A DNA stretch of 43,337 nucleotides from the NCBI GenBank assembly GCA_016192105.1, contig JACPUV010000005.1, positions 1 to 43,337 on the forward strand, in the 5' to 3' direction. The notes beneath the pieces were generated by a model, which had not been told where the DNA came from, did not search any database, and worked only from the letters and a program-made list of their open reading frames with translations. The stretch comes from Sphingobacteriales bacterium. Lineage in GTDB: Bacteria; Bacteroidota; Bacteroidia; Chitinophagales; Chitinophagaceae. The position numbers were made by a program, and so were the translations under genes. Of the stretch, positions 35,515 to 42,855 are shown one piece after another. Every line of letters begins with the position of its first letter. Positions within the stretch are counted from its first letter, which is position 1.

Positions 35515-36897
35515 ATGAAGTTCCTGTTTACCACTTTACCAACCAATGACCTGGGATTGATATCCCGGTCCTTACCGGTGGCTGCTGAACTTACTTCAAG
35601 GGGGCATGAAGTGATTTTTTCCAACCCCGCAAACGCGCCATCTAAGGTGATCGGAGATGCCGGGTTTTACAACGAATTACCCGTACATCCGTTGTACCGG
35701 CTGGCATTCCAGGGAATGAATTTTAAAAACTTTATCCGCGTAGCCCGTACGGAGCCATTCAGAAAAGAGTATGGAAGTCTTCCGCGTTTTCTGTGCAAAC
35801 TAACCCGTTCCCTGCCGCTCCGGTTTGCTCCTGCAGACAGCGAGGTTTGGGATACTGACCAGGCCTGCGCGATCACGGGACTGTTAAATTATAAGTTTAC
35901 CCTGAGTCTCTGCGATGCCTATGCCGGTGTTATGGAGAAAACAAAAGCAGATGTGGTGGTAGATTTTTGGAACCCGCTTGCCTGCATTGCCAGTAAAAAA
36001 ATGGGCATCCCGTTAATTACAATTAACCAGGCTGATGCCCTTCCCGGAAGCAAAGGATTTATCTGGTGGAAGAAAAAGCCGGCTGCTATTCCAAGTGTTG
36101 TTCCGGTTTTTAACCGGGTACTCCGGAAATTTGGAATGGACCGGGTGGAAAATTGTGAGGAAATAAACAGGGGCAACCTGACACTGGTCACAGGAACACC
36201 CGCAACCGACCCACTGGAAGGAATAAACGATTTTCACTATACGGGCGCCCTGGTCTGGCAGCGGCCGGACTCCGTACCGCCTCCCTGGTTTCATGAACTT
36301 CCCGGAAACAAACCGCTGATCTGGCTGTACGGTGGTAATCCCCATTACGGAGGACGATCTTCCATATTCGACTCTTCTTCGATGCTGAAAGCCTGTTTCG
36401 AAGCCCTGGGAAATAGTGACTGGACGGTAGTGCTCAGCAGGGGTTATCATGAACCGGCTAAAGAACAAGGCGCCCTTCCATCCAATTTTATTTCCGTGCC
36501 CTTTGTCCCCGGGCTGCTGATGGGAGGGAGAGCTGATCTGCTGATTCATCACGGAGGATACGGATCCTGCCAGACCGGTCTTGTATGCGGAAAGCCGTCT
36601 CTGGTCCTTCCCACATTTTCCGAGCGGGAAAGCAATGCCAGGAGGATCGCAAAACTGGGCTCCGGTGATTATGTCCTGCCGCAACAGGCTGCAGGTAAAA
36701 AAGTATTCAATGCCGGTGAAATCAGGGAAAAGGTGAAAACGATATTGTCGGATCCCCGGTACAGGGTCTGTGCAGAAAAACAAAGAGATGAGCTGCTTCG
36801 CTACGGAGGTGCGCCAGGGGCTGCAGACCTGATTGAAAAATTTACAGGCGGACGGGTACCGAAAGAAACAACGCGGGCGCCTGATCTTACTGCGTAA
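35515..36897 (+). CDS. UGT/MGT-like glycosyltransferase (GT1 family)
   Basis: A 460-residue GT-B enzyme that would move a sugar from a nucleotide donor to a small lipophilic acceptor. The N-terminal acceptor domain begins MKFLFTTLPTNDLGLISRSL, with the familiar LPVAAELTSRGHEVIF helix. The C-terminal donor domain has FVPGLLMGGRADLLIHHGGYGSCQTGL (about 330-355) and PTFSERESNARRI, the GT1 nucleotide-sugar motif. The long middle part is poorly conserved. It lies 22 bp after the hydrolase gene and probably acts in the same pathway. The product is unknown. Confidence 0.9.
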   Translation: MKFLFTTLPTNDLGLISRSLPVAAELTSRGHEVIFSNPANAPSKVIGDAGFYNELPVHPLYRLAFQGMNFKNFIRVARTEPFRKEYGSLPRFLCKLTRSLPLRFAPADSEVWDTDQACAITGLLNYKFTLSLCDAYAGVMEKTKADVVVDFWNPLACIASKKMGIPLITINQADALPGSKGFIWWKKKPAAIPSVVPVFNRVLRKFGMDRVENCEEINRGNLTLVTGTPATDPLEGINDFHYTGALVWQRPDSVPPPWFHELPGNKPLIWLYGGNPHYGGRSSIFDSSSMLKACFEALGNSDWTVVLSRGYHEPAKEQGALPSNFISVPFVPGLLMGGRADLLIHHGGYGSCQTGLVCGKPSLVLPTFSERESNARRIAKLGSGDYVLPQQAAGKKVFNAGEIREKVKTILSDPRYRVCAEKQRDELLRYGGAPGAADLIEKFTGGRVPKETTRAPDLTA

Positions 36898-37157
36898 CCT
36901 GCTTTTAGTGGCCCCGGGCCTGTTATTTGCAGATTTGGGATTTACCAAAGCCGGAACTTATATAAATTCAGGTAGCAGTAAAATAAGAGCATAAGCAGGT
37001 GGCAACAGTTGGAAAGAGGGGTGCGGCTGTAATGGCTGCATCCTTATTTTTCCGGAAAGACGGAATATTTTTTGCGGGCCTGTTGTATCGCTTGCCAATT
37101 GAATCGTTGTTTTTACCGGATAACTGCTGTACTGCATCAAACTGAAAAAAATTTAGT

Positions 37158-37658
37158 ATGAAAAAAATGACACGGACTTGTTTTTCATTCTCTGCCATTT
37201 GCATTCTGTTTATCTCTTTTACCGGACCCGGGGAGCAGGGGACAGCTATTCCCTATCCTGAGGGCTTTCGTCACTGGGTGCATATAAAAACAAACCTGAC
37301 CGGCTTCAGGAATCAGCCGCAGCGAAAGTTTGACGGATTTCACCAGATCTATGCGAACGAAAAGGCAGTGGAAGGGTATAAGACGGGGCATTTCCCCGAA
37401 GGATCCGTTATTGTATTTGATAAACATATTGCGGATACATCCGGCGGTGTGATTCAGCCCGGGGCACGCAAGTTTATTAATATCATGTACAAGAGCAGTG
37501 AGCAATTCGCCAGTACAGGTGGCTGGGGCTTTGAGGAATTTTCCGGTGAGTCCAGGACAGAAGGCCGGCTGGACAGTCAAAAGCAGAACAATTGTTTCAA
37601 TTCCTGTCACAGCGGCCAGCAGGCCAACGATTTTGTGTTCAGCCATTTCAGGGAATGA
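37158..37658 (+). CDS. Cytochrome P460-family exported protein with CX3CH motif
   Basis: A 166-residue protein with a signal peptide (to about residue 22, IS-FTGPGEQG). The body fits the cytochrome P460 fold: YPEGFRHWVHIKT, FHQIYANEKAVEGYKTG, FPEGSVIVFDKH, GGWGFEEFSG and a C-terminal NDFVFSHFRE. The haem site is NCFNSCHSG, with three residues between the cysteines (CX3CH) rather than CXXCH; the codons are clear, so it is not a frameshift. P460 proteins oxidise hydroxylamine or handle NO, or act as cytochrome c'-beta. Which applies here cannot be told. It stands 260 bp after the glycosyltransferase gene. Confidence 0.82.
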   Translation: MKKMTRTCFSFSAICILFISFTGPGEQGTAIPYPEGFRHWVHIKTNLTGFRNQPQRKFDGFHQIYANEKAVEGYKTGHFPEGSVIVFDKHIADTSGGVIQPGARKFINIMYKSSEQFASTGGWGFEEFSGESRTEGRLDSQKQNNCFNSCHSGQQANDFVFSHFRE

Positions 37659-37699
37659 TAAACCGTTGCTCCCGGGATCCGGCAGGAAGTAAACTATAG

Positions 37700-37753
37700 A
37701 AAGATCCGGGTGCCGGATGCGGCTGCATGACTTATTTATTCAGGGATCTTTTT
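37700..37753 (+). terminator. Possible terminator after the P460 gene
   Basis: AAAGATCC (37700-37707) pairs with GGATCTTT (37744-37751), the latter running into more T. The loop is long (36 nt). It is 41 bp past the P460 stop and ahead of the convergent gene ending at 37782. Weak. Confidence 0.3.
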
Positions 37754-37781
37754 TGAGCCGGCTGTATTAAATGCGGCCAAA

Positions 37782-38195
37782 TCAGATTTTTCCCCTCCAT
37801 TGCTCTTTCTCCACCCGTTCCGCTTCCAGTTTTTTCCGGAGCGCTATTTGAATTTGCTCGATATAAATGAATACGGTGATAACAACGGTATAAAGCATCA
37901 GGATGATCAGCAGCGGGGAGAGGGCGCCACCGGCCAATACTAATAAACAGGAGGCAAATGAGAAAACGGTACTGATGATCAGTAAAACCGGTGCGAAGGC
38001 TTTTTGCAGGGCCAGGAAAACAAAGGAACTGATGATAAAAAGATAGGGAGGGATCATCAGGCTGCTGAGCAGGCCGGGCACCGAGAAGGACAGGTGCTGG
38101 ATCAGGGTGGCCCCGGCGATCAGCGCACCGAACACACCGGACCAGGTACAGAATTCCTGCTGGTTTTTGGAAAGCGGATTAAGCGGTGAATACAT
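37782..38195 (-). CDS. Membrane protein of unknown function
   Basis: A 137-residue protein with four predicted membrane helices (about 17-40, 44-62, 66-88 and 92-112) and a basic C-terminal coiled-coil-like tail (IALRKKLEAERVEKEQWRGKI). No family recognised. It converges on the P460 gene. Its start is about 35 bp from the duplicated tail of the alkyltransferase-like gene at 38230-38328; in an uninterrupted ancestor it may have followed that gene directly on the same strand. Confidence 0.75.
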   Translation of the reverse strand: MYSPLNPLSKNQQEFCTWSGVFGALIAGATLIQHLSFSVPGLLSSLMIPPYLFIISSFVFLALQKAFAPVLLIISTVFSFASCLLVLAGGALSPLLIILMLYTVVITVFIYIEQIQIALRKKLEAERVEKEQWRGKI

Positions 38196-38229
38196 ACGGA
38201 TAAGTGTTAATCAAAAAAGTGAAAATTAA

Positions 38230-38328
38230 TTAAAACCCCCATTCCTCCGCAGGATCCCGGTATAATTTTTTAAAATCAACTACCTGGTCATTTTTTACCC
38301 GGATCTTTTCTTTTTTCAGCAATGCTCC
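38230..38328 (-). pseudogene. Orphan second copy of the 3' end of the alkyltransferase-like gene
   Basis: These 99 bp align without gaps to 39421-39519, the last 33 codons of the gene at 39421-39810, at about 90% identity. The reading frame and stop are kept: it would read ALLKKEKIRVKNDQ... ending DPAEEWGF, with few amino-acid changes. Homology stops at about 38328. There is no start or N-terminal part. It marks either the old gene end displaced by an insertion, or the remnant of a tandem gene copy. Confidence 0.88.
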
Positions 38329-38494
38329 CCTTAGAGGGGTTGTCTAAAAATATGCTGGTTATTAATCTGTTAGACTTATTCTATGGGTGCCGGGTATTTT
38401 CATAAAAGAAGCTTTTGACAATCACGCGTAATGTTACAGGGAAGGACTAACGACATACAGTAATTCGGGTATATTTTTTTTATTAAATTTACAT
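38329..38494. other. Left junction of the AT-rich insert
   Basis: Begins just where the tail homology ends. It contains CCCC-TTAGA-GGGG (38327-38339), the inverted pair GTCTAA (38342-38347) and TTAGAC (38370-38375), and a promoter-like TATATTTT at 38470-38477 before the small basic gene. AT content is raised. GGGGTTGTCTAAAAA looks like an insertion-sequence end but no transposase is present. Confidence 0.45.
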
Positions 38495-38704
38495 ATGTCC
38501 AGAATTGTACTAAAATCTGCATCGAGAAGAACTGTTGCGTCAAGATCACGGATTAGAAGTGCCGTATCTACTATTATTTCTTCTTTGGCCTCCGAGGAAC
38601 CTGTCAGGTATAAGAAAAAAGCTGCCAAAAAAACAGCCGTGAAAAAGAGCATAGCTAAAAATGCTTCCGGAAGACTTGCTGTAAAAAAGGCTATCAAAAA
38701 GTAA
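38495..38704 (+). CDS. Very small Lys/Ala/Arg-rich basic protein
   Basis: A 69-residue protein, strongly basic: N-terminal half Arg/Ser-rich (MSRIVLKSASRRTVASRSR), C-terminal half with histone H1-like Lys/Ala repeats (KKKAAKKTAVKKSIAKNA, AVKKAIKK). It could bind DNA or RNA. It has its own promoter-like TATATTTT 18 bp upstream and ends 23 bp before the next gene, which suggests a two-gene unit. The alternative is that its coding is spurious, since low-complexity A-rich DNA gives open frames easily; a hydrophobic minus-strand frame overlaps it. Chance of being real is moderate. Confidence 0.55.
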   Translation: MSRIVLKSASRRTVASRSRIRSAVSTIISSLASEEPVRYKKKAAKKTAVKKSIAKNASGRLAVKKAIKK

Positions 38705-38727
38705 GTCTCCTGTTAAATGCCTGGTAG

Positions 38728-39342
38728 ATGAGGAAGCCTGCGTATAGTGATTCAGTTTTTATTAATTGCCCGTTTGATAATAAATACGGCCCTATATTGA
38801 GGGCCATGATATATGCAGTGTACCGGTGTGGGTTTTATCCAATTACTGCGATGATAGAAGATAATGGGCTGGATAACAGGATTGATAAGTTAAAGAGATT
38901 AATTGAAAATTGCAGGTACGGTATTCATGATATTTCCAGAATTCAGTTAAATCCAAACAAGTTACCGAGGTTCAATATGCCATTTGAACTGGGATTGTTT
39001 TTTGGAGCCAGTAAATTCGGAAGCTCAAAACAGAAGTCCAAAAATGCACTGATCCTGGAGGGTACAAAATATTTGTATCAGCAGTATTTATCTGATATTA
39101 ACGGAATCGATACCAAGGCCCACAACAATGATCCAATGCAGGCCATTCGTCTGATAAGAAACTGGCTCAATGTTGTTTCAAGGCGGGCGACACTACCCAG
39201 CGATCAGCTACTGATAGCGGAATACAGGAGATTTTTAGTGGCACTTCCAAAAATTGCAAGGGCTTCCGGCTTTGGAGTGAATCGTATTCCGATCAACGAC
39301 TATTGTATAATGGCAGAATATTTTATCCAGAAACAGATTTAG
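38728..39342 (+). CDS. Uncharacterised family protein, possible TIR/deoxyribosyltransferase-like fold
   Basis: A 204-residue soluble protein. Visible marks: SVFINCPFDNKYGPILRAMIYAVYRCGFYPI at the N-terminus (first strand and helix), a GLDNRIDKLKRLIENCRYGIHDISR segment, RFNMPFELGLFFGASKFG, ALILEGTKYLYQQYLSDINGID and a C-terminal helical part. I recall this pattern from a widespread uncharacterised family. The alternating strands with a conserved FELG Glu after a CRYGIHDIS strand look like TIR or nucleoside 2-deoxyribosyltransferase folds, where a Glu cleaves a glycosidic bond; this is inference. It lies 23 bp after the basic protein gene, inside an AT-rich insert, a setting common for defence genes. 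Confidence 0.8.
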   Translation: MRKPAYSDSVFINCPFDNKYGPILRAMIYAVYRCGFYPITAMIEDNGLDNRIDKLKRLIENCRYGIHDISRIQLNPNKLPRFNMPFELGLFFGASKFGSSKQKSKNALILEGTKYLYQQYLSDINGIDTKAHNNDPMQAIRLIRNWLNVVSRRATLPSDQLLIAEYRRFLVALPKIARASGFGVNRIPINDYCIMAEYFIQKQI

Positions 39343-39420
39343 GATATTCCGGAGTTTCCTGACAGGGAAACCTGTGCAGGAGCCAGCTATTAATAATAGG
39401 CTGATTTCGGTGGAGTGCAC

Positions 39421-39810
39421 TTAAAACCCCCATTCCTCCGCCGGGTCCCAGAATAATTTTTTAAAATCAACTACCTGGTCATTTTTTACCCGGATCCCTT
39501 CTTTTTTCAGCAGCGCTTCCATCCGGCCCGGGGGGGTAAAATGATGTTTACCGGTAAGCATCCCAATGCGGTTAACCACGCGGTGAGCCGGAACCATCGG
39601 ACGTACGCGGCCGGCGCCGTTCATGGCCCAGCCCACCATACGGGCAGAGGATTTGGTACCGAGACAGGCGGCAATGGCGCCATAAGAAGTAACCCTTCCT
39701 TTTGGGATCTGCCGCGCTACTTCATATACCAGGGAAAAGAAATTATCTTCTTTGGTCCCGGAGGGGCGTACGGTTTTTAATTTTCCCGTTGATTTTTTCT
39801 TTGTGGCCAT
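39421..39810 (-). CDS. Alkyltransferase-like protein (MGMT family, no active-site Cys)
   Basis: A 129-residue protein of the Ogt/MGMT DNA-binding domain family: FFSLVYEVARQIPKGRVTSYG, the GTKSSARMVGWAMN helix-turn-helix with its Arg, and VPAHRVVN. MGMT enzymes have PCHRV here; Cys is replaced by Ala, so it cannot remove alkyl groups. Such alkyltransferase-like proteins bind O6-alkylguanine and hand it to nucleotide excision repair. The N-terminus is basic (MATKKKSTGKLK). Its last 33 codons are duplicated at 38230-38328. It lies 35 bp after the DUF5522 gene. Confidence 0.92.
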   Translation of the reverse strand: MATKKKSTGKLKTVRPSGTKEDNFFSLVYEVARQIPKGRVTSYGAIAACLGTKSSARMVGWAMNGAGRVRPMVPAHRVVNRIGMLTGKHHFTPPGRMEALLKKEGIRVKNDQVVDFKKLFWDPAEEWGF

Positions 39811-39845
39811 AGGGTGAAGTTAATAAATGACCGGGATGAATGAAA

Positions 39846-40049
39846 TCAGGGGCGCTGCGCGGGCGGCGTATTTCCTTTTTTTTCCAGCAGGACCGAACGG
39901 CCGGGCTCGGGTACATTCTCATACTGATAGGGACAATGGAGACATCCGTTTCCGCAGCAATAGCCTTTTTCCAGGTGGTATTGCTCGGTTAGTACGACCA
40001 AACCGGTTTCATTGAAATAATAATGTATGCCCTCAGTGAGGTAGTTCAT
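39846..40049 (-). CDS. DUF5522 small Cys-rich protein
   Basis: A 67-residue protein with GYCCGNGCLHCPYQYE (about 29-44), four Cys that could bind a metal; this is the DUF5522 pattern, also seen in oxidoreductase-like domains. Function unknown. Its start overlaps the trmB stop by 17 bp, so the two are translationally linked. Confidence 0.85.
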   Translation of the reverse strand: MNYLTEGIHYYFNETGLVVLTEQYHLEKGYCCGNGCLHCPYQYENVPEPGRSVLLEKKGNTPPAQRP

Positions 40050-40743
40050 CTTTTCCTAAAATTTCTTTCAGTACCGCATCTTTTTCCTTATTCCCCAGAT
40101 CGGCCGGCAATCCGAAACAGAGATAATGGATCCGGTTGCTACCGGCAATATCCAGCGATTCATAATGGGTTTTGATTTGCAGCTCCTCCGGAACAATAGC
40201 CTGTCCGAATACATCATCCGTATCCTGCTGCAGCGGGCAACCATAGAGGCTGATCACGGTTTTGGTAAACCGGTACAGGTCCGGGCTGTCCGTTTTCAAA
40301 TGTATATAACCACCGGGGGCGAGGAATTGTTGGTAGAGCCGGAGAAATTTCGGATGGGTCAGCCTTTTTTTGGCTTTGGAAAGTCTTAGCTGGGGGTCCG
40401 GAAAAGTAATCCAGATCTCTGCCACTTCTCCCGGGGCGAAGTATTCAGCGATTTTATCGATCTGGGTACGGAGGAAGGCTACATTCCCGAGACCTTCCTG
40501 CAATGCTTTTTTAGCGCCCACCCAAATCCGGTTCCCCTTCAGGTCCACCCCGATAAAATTGCGGTTGGGATAAAGCCTTCCAAGTCCTACGGCGTATTCT
40601 CCCTTGCCGCAGGCCAGTTCAAGCGTAAGGGGGTGATCGTTTCCGAAAACCGCGTTCCAGGTTCCGGCGGTATTCCCGGGGAACTGCAATACATTTTTAA
40701 AGGTTTCCAGCTCGGCAAACCGGGCTAATTTTTTCTGACCCAT
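40033..40743 (-). CDS. trmB: tRNA (guanine-N7-)-methyltransferase TrmB
   Basis: Methylates G46 in the variable loop of tRNA using SAM. A Rossmann-fold enzyme: SAM motif LELACGKGEYAVGLGRLYPN (about 43-62), FIGVDLKGNRIWVGAKKA, the IWITFPDPQLRLSKAKKRL motif with substrate-binding residues, and GYIHLKTDSPDLY. Length 236 residues. I start it at ATG 40741-40743 because a perfect -7 box lies at 40750-40757; the ATG three codons further up (40752) would fall inside that box. The mRNA would then have almost no leader. It overlaps DUF5522 by 17 bp. Confidence 0.94.
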   Translation of the reverse strand: MGQKKLARFAELETFKNVLQFPGNTAGTWNAVFGNDHPLTLELACGKGEYAVGLGRLYPNRNFIGVDLKGNRIWVGAKKALQEGLGNVAFLRTQIDKIAEYFAPGEVAEIWITFPDPQLRLSKAKKRLTHPKFLRLYQQFLAPGGYIHLKTDSPDLYRFTKTVISLYGCPLQQDTDDVFGQAIVPEELQIKTHYESLDIAGSNRIHYLCFGLPADLGNKEKDAVLKEILGKDELPH

Positions 40744-40749
40744 AGCGGG

Positions 40750-40757
40750 CAAAAGTA
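40750..40757 (-). promoter_or_regulatory. -7 box of trmB, abutting the start codon
   Basis: On the minus strand TACTTTTG, a perfect TAnnTTTG, with only 6 nt before the ATG. Transcription would begin within a few bases of the start codon, implying a leaderless or nearly leaderless mRNA. Confidence 0.6.
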
Positions 40758-40779
40758 AACTTTATATACGGATGTAGGA

Positions 40780-41709
40780 TCAGATCTTAACCTGCAATCC
40801 GATACCAATGATGGATTTGAACTGGAGGGCCGGAGAAGAATTGTTTTCACCGAAGAGCCGTACATCATCATCATAGATCATATCCACATTCCAGCTGAAG
40901 GCGATGTATTTTGCTACTTTGGCTGATAGGACATTGGTCATAAACACATCTACGTTCTGCGGGTCTTTTTTATAATTGGAGAATAAATCGATCCGGCTTT
41001 TATACGAGACCATTTTATTAAAGGACCGCTGGTAGCCGATGGTGGCGAAAGCGCCGTTCTGGTTTATGCTATGGGTATTGTGCTGCACCCCGTATTCTCC
41101 TTTCGCGGCCAGGCTGCTGTCTTTTACAAATACCCAGCGGGAAGTAACCGGAGATATAAAGATGGATAGATCGCTGCTGGGTTTGTAATCAATGCCCTGG
41201 CTTAGCACCAGGTAGGCCGGGGAAAGAAAATCCGATGCGAAGGTCTTGATATTATTCGGGTAAGTATAGCCTTTCAGGAATTGCGAACGGAAATTGGCCA
41301 GCGTGGCCAGGTTGAATCTTTTATTGAGGGAGAATCCGTATTTGGATAACAGGTCAAAACGGTCATCGTTCTTACGGCTGCCGAGACTGGTGGTATTGAG
41401 GTAACCAAAGCTCACATCAAAGGTATTATCCCAGCTGTGTTTATCTTTCTTATAAAAACCGAAGAGCCGCAGGCTGGTGTTTACTGTAAAAGAAAAATCA
41501 TCTCCGCCGGCGGCCCAGTTACTCTGGCTACCCTGCCCGATGTTGAGCTGGTAGGCGCCCCCGGTACGCCAGGTATGATTACCTGTATCCGGGATATCCC
41601 GTTTTACAGGGCGGAGGGATTCCTGCTGAAGTTTCCTGACATCGGCATCCTGCGCCATTACGGAGGAAGTTGCCAATAAGAATAAAAAGAATAAAACAGA
41701 CCTGGTCAT
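40780..41709 (-). CDS. DUF3078 outer-membrane-type beta-barrel protein, copy 1
   Basis: A 309-residue exported protein. The signal peptide ends SVMAQ20. The rest is beta-rich with marks of DUF3078: GGAYQLNIGQGSQSNWAAGG, KHSWDNTFDVSFGYLNTTS, GSRKNDDRFDLLSKYG, YKSRIDLFSNYKKDPQNVDV and YDDDVRLFG, ending in a hydrophobic strand (IGIGLQVKI). This suggests an outer-membrane beta-barrel of unknown role. It is paralogous to the gene at 41905. It has its own -7 box at 41768-41775. Confidence 0.92.
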   Translation of the reverse strand: MTRSVLFFLFLLATSSVMAQDADVRKLQQESLRPVKRDIPDTGNHTWRTGGAYQLNIGQGSQSNWAAGGDDFSFTVNTSLRLFGFYKKDKHSWDNTFDVSFGYLNTTSLGSRKNDDRFDLLSKYGFSLNKRFNLATLANFRSQFLKGYTYPNNIKTFASDFLSPAYLVLSQGIDYKPSSDLSIFISPVTSRWVFVKDSSLAAKGEYGVQHNTHSINQNGAFATIGYQRSFNKMVSYKSRIDLFSNYKKDPQNVDVFMTNVLSAKVAKYIAFSWNVDMIYDDDVRLFGENNSSPALQFKSIIGIGLQVKI

Positions 41710-41767
41710 CCGGTTGGTTCGTTTACTGATAAATAGAATGTGCTTGTCCGTTTTTCAGAGGGTGCCG

Positions 41768-41775
41768 CAAAGATA
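41768..41775 (-). promoter_or_regulatory. -7 box of DUF3078 copy 1
   Basis: On the minus strand TATCTTTG, a perfect match to TAnnTTTG, with the start codon 58 bp downstream and a leader of about 50 nt. No clear -33 element is seen. Confidence 0.6.
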
Positions 41776-41904
41776 TTGCACAGCAGAAACTGGGAAAGAA
41801 AAAAAATAGTATAAAGAAGATGTTAAATTTAACCCTAGTCACAGCCTGTCCCGCAGGATAATATTCCGTAGTTAATACTTTAATAATCAACAGCCCGCAT
41901 TCGA

Positions 41905-42828
41905 TCAGAACCGTATAAGAAAACCGATGCCCACGAGTGACTTGACCTGCAGGGCAGCGGAACGCTGGTTCTTTCCAAAAAGGCGTACGTCGTCATCATA
42001 AATAAAATCAAGGCTCCAGGATACAGATAATACCTTGCCCAGTTTGGCATTCAGGATATTCGACATAAAGAGGTCGATATTCTGCGGGTTGTGGCGGTAA
42101 TTGGAAAAAAGGTCGATCCGGCTTTTATAGGTTATATATTTATTGATTTCCCGCATATAGCTGATCGTGGCAAAAGCGCCGAATTCCAGGTTGGACTTTT
42201 TACCCGGGGATACCCCATAAAGACCTCTGTTGGCGAGGGCGGTATCGCGAACAATCACCCAGCGGGCGGTAACCGGTGAGAAGAAGATCGAATGATTTTT
42301 GTTGGGTTTGTAATCCAGACCCAAACTGGTCAGCAGGTAACCCGGGGCCATAAAGGCGGAGGAAAAAGTCTTTACATTATCCGGGTACGTGTATCCTTTG
42401 AAAAGCTGGGAACGGAGGTTGACCAGTCCGGAGAGGTTGAGTTTAGGGTTCAGTGCATGACCGTATTTGGTCAGCAAGTCAAAGCGGTCATCGTTTTTAC
42501 GGCTGCCCAGACTCGTGGTGTTCATGTAGCCGATATTGAAATCAAAGCTGTTGTCCCAGCTGTGTTTGCCTTTTTTGTAATAAGCATACAAGCTGAGCAG
42601 GGAGTTGACGGATATGGAAAAATTATCTCCACCGGCAGCCCAGTTGCTCAGCGAACCCTGGGAGATATTGATGCCATACATACCGCCTTTTCGCCAGTTT
42701 TTTTTGGTAGTATCCGTTTCTTTTTGGATGGTTCTTTCCGCCTCAGCGCGAAGGGTTTTTACCGTGCCATCCTGGGCAGTGGCAATCAGGGGCAGAATAA
42801 ATAAGATAATGGGGACAAGTTGCTTCAT
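41905..42828 (-). CDS. DUF3078 outer-membrane-type beta-barrel protein, copy 2
   Basis: A 307-residue exported protein paralogous to the gene at 40780. It shares NWAAGGD, KHSWDN, YMNTTSLGSRKNDDRFDLL, FKGYTYPDNVKTF, TYKSRIDLFSNYR and YDDDVRLFG, and ends in an aromatic residue (IGFLIRF), as outer-membrane barrels do. I prefer the start at ATG 42826-42828 (MKQLVPIILFILPLIATAQ, a clean signal peptide); the ATG four codons upstream (42840) would sit directly at the predicted transcription start. The -7 box is at 42848-42855. It probably arose by tandem duplication. Confidence 0.92.
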   Translation of the reverse strand: MKQLVPIILFILPLIATAQDGTVKTLRAEAERTIQKETDTTKKNWRKGGMYGINISQGSLSNWAAGGDNFSISVNSLLSLYAYYKKGKHSWDNSFDFNIGYMNTTSLGSRKNDDRFDLLTKYGHALNPKLNLSGLVNLRSQLFKGYTYPDNVKTFSSAFMAPGYLLTSLGLDYKPNKNHSIFFSPVTARWVIVRDTALANRGLYGVSPGKKSNLEFGAFATISYMREINKYITYKSRIDLFSNYRHNPQNIDLFMSNILNAKLGKVLSVSWSLDFIYDDDVRLFGKNQRSAALQVKSLVGIGFLIRF

Positions 42829-42847
42829 AGAGGGTTTCATGTTCCGG

Positions 42848-42855
42848 CAAAGGTA
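42848..42855 (-). promoter_or_regulatory. -7 box of DUF3078 copy 2
   Basis: On the minus strand TACCTTTG, a perfect TAnnTTTG. Transcription would begin near 42841-42844, favouring the second ATG (42828) as start with a leader of about 14 nt, or a leaderless mRNA if the first is used. Confidence 0.6.

Noticed and set aside
38329..38375. Insertion-sequence end (GGGGTTGTCTAAAAA).
   Set aside because: No transposase, no matching end at the other side of the insert and no target duplication seen.
38434..38697. 87-residue hydrophobic minus-strand frame opposite the small basic gene.
   Set aside because: Its hydrophobicity is the complement of Lys codons; no start context. It does lower confidence in the basic gene.
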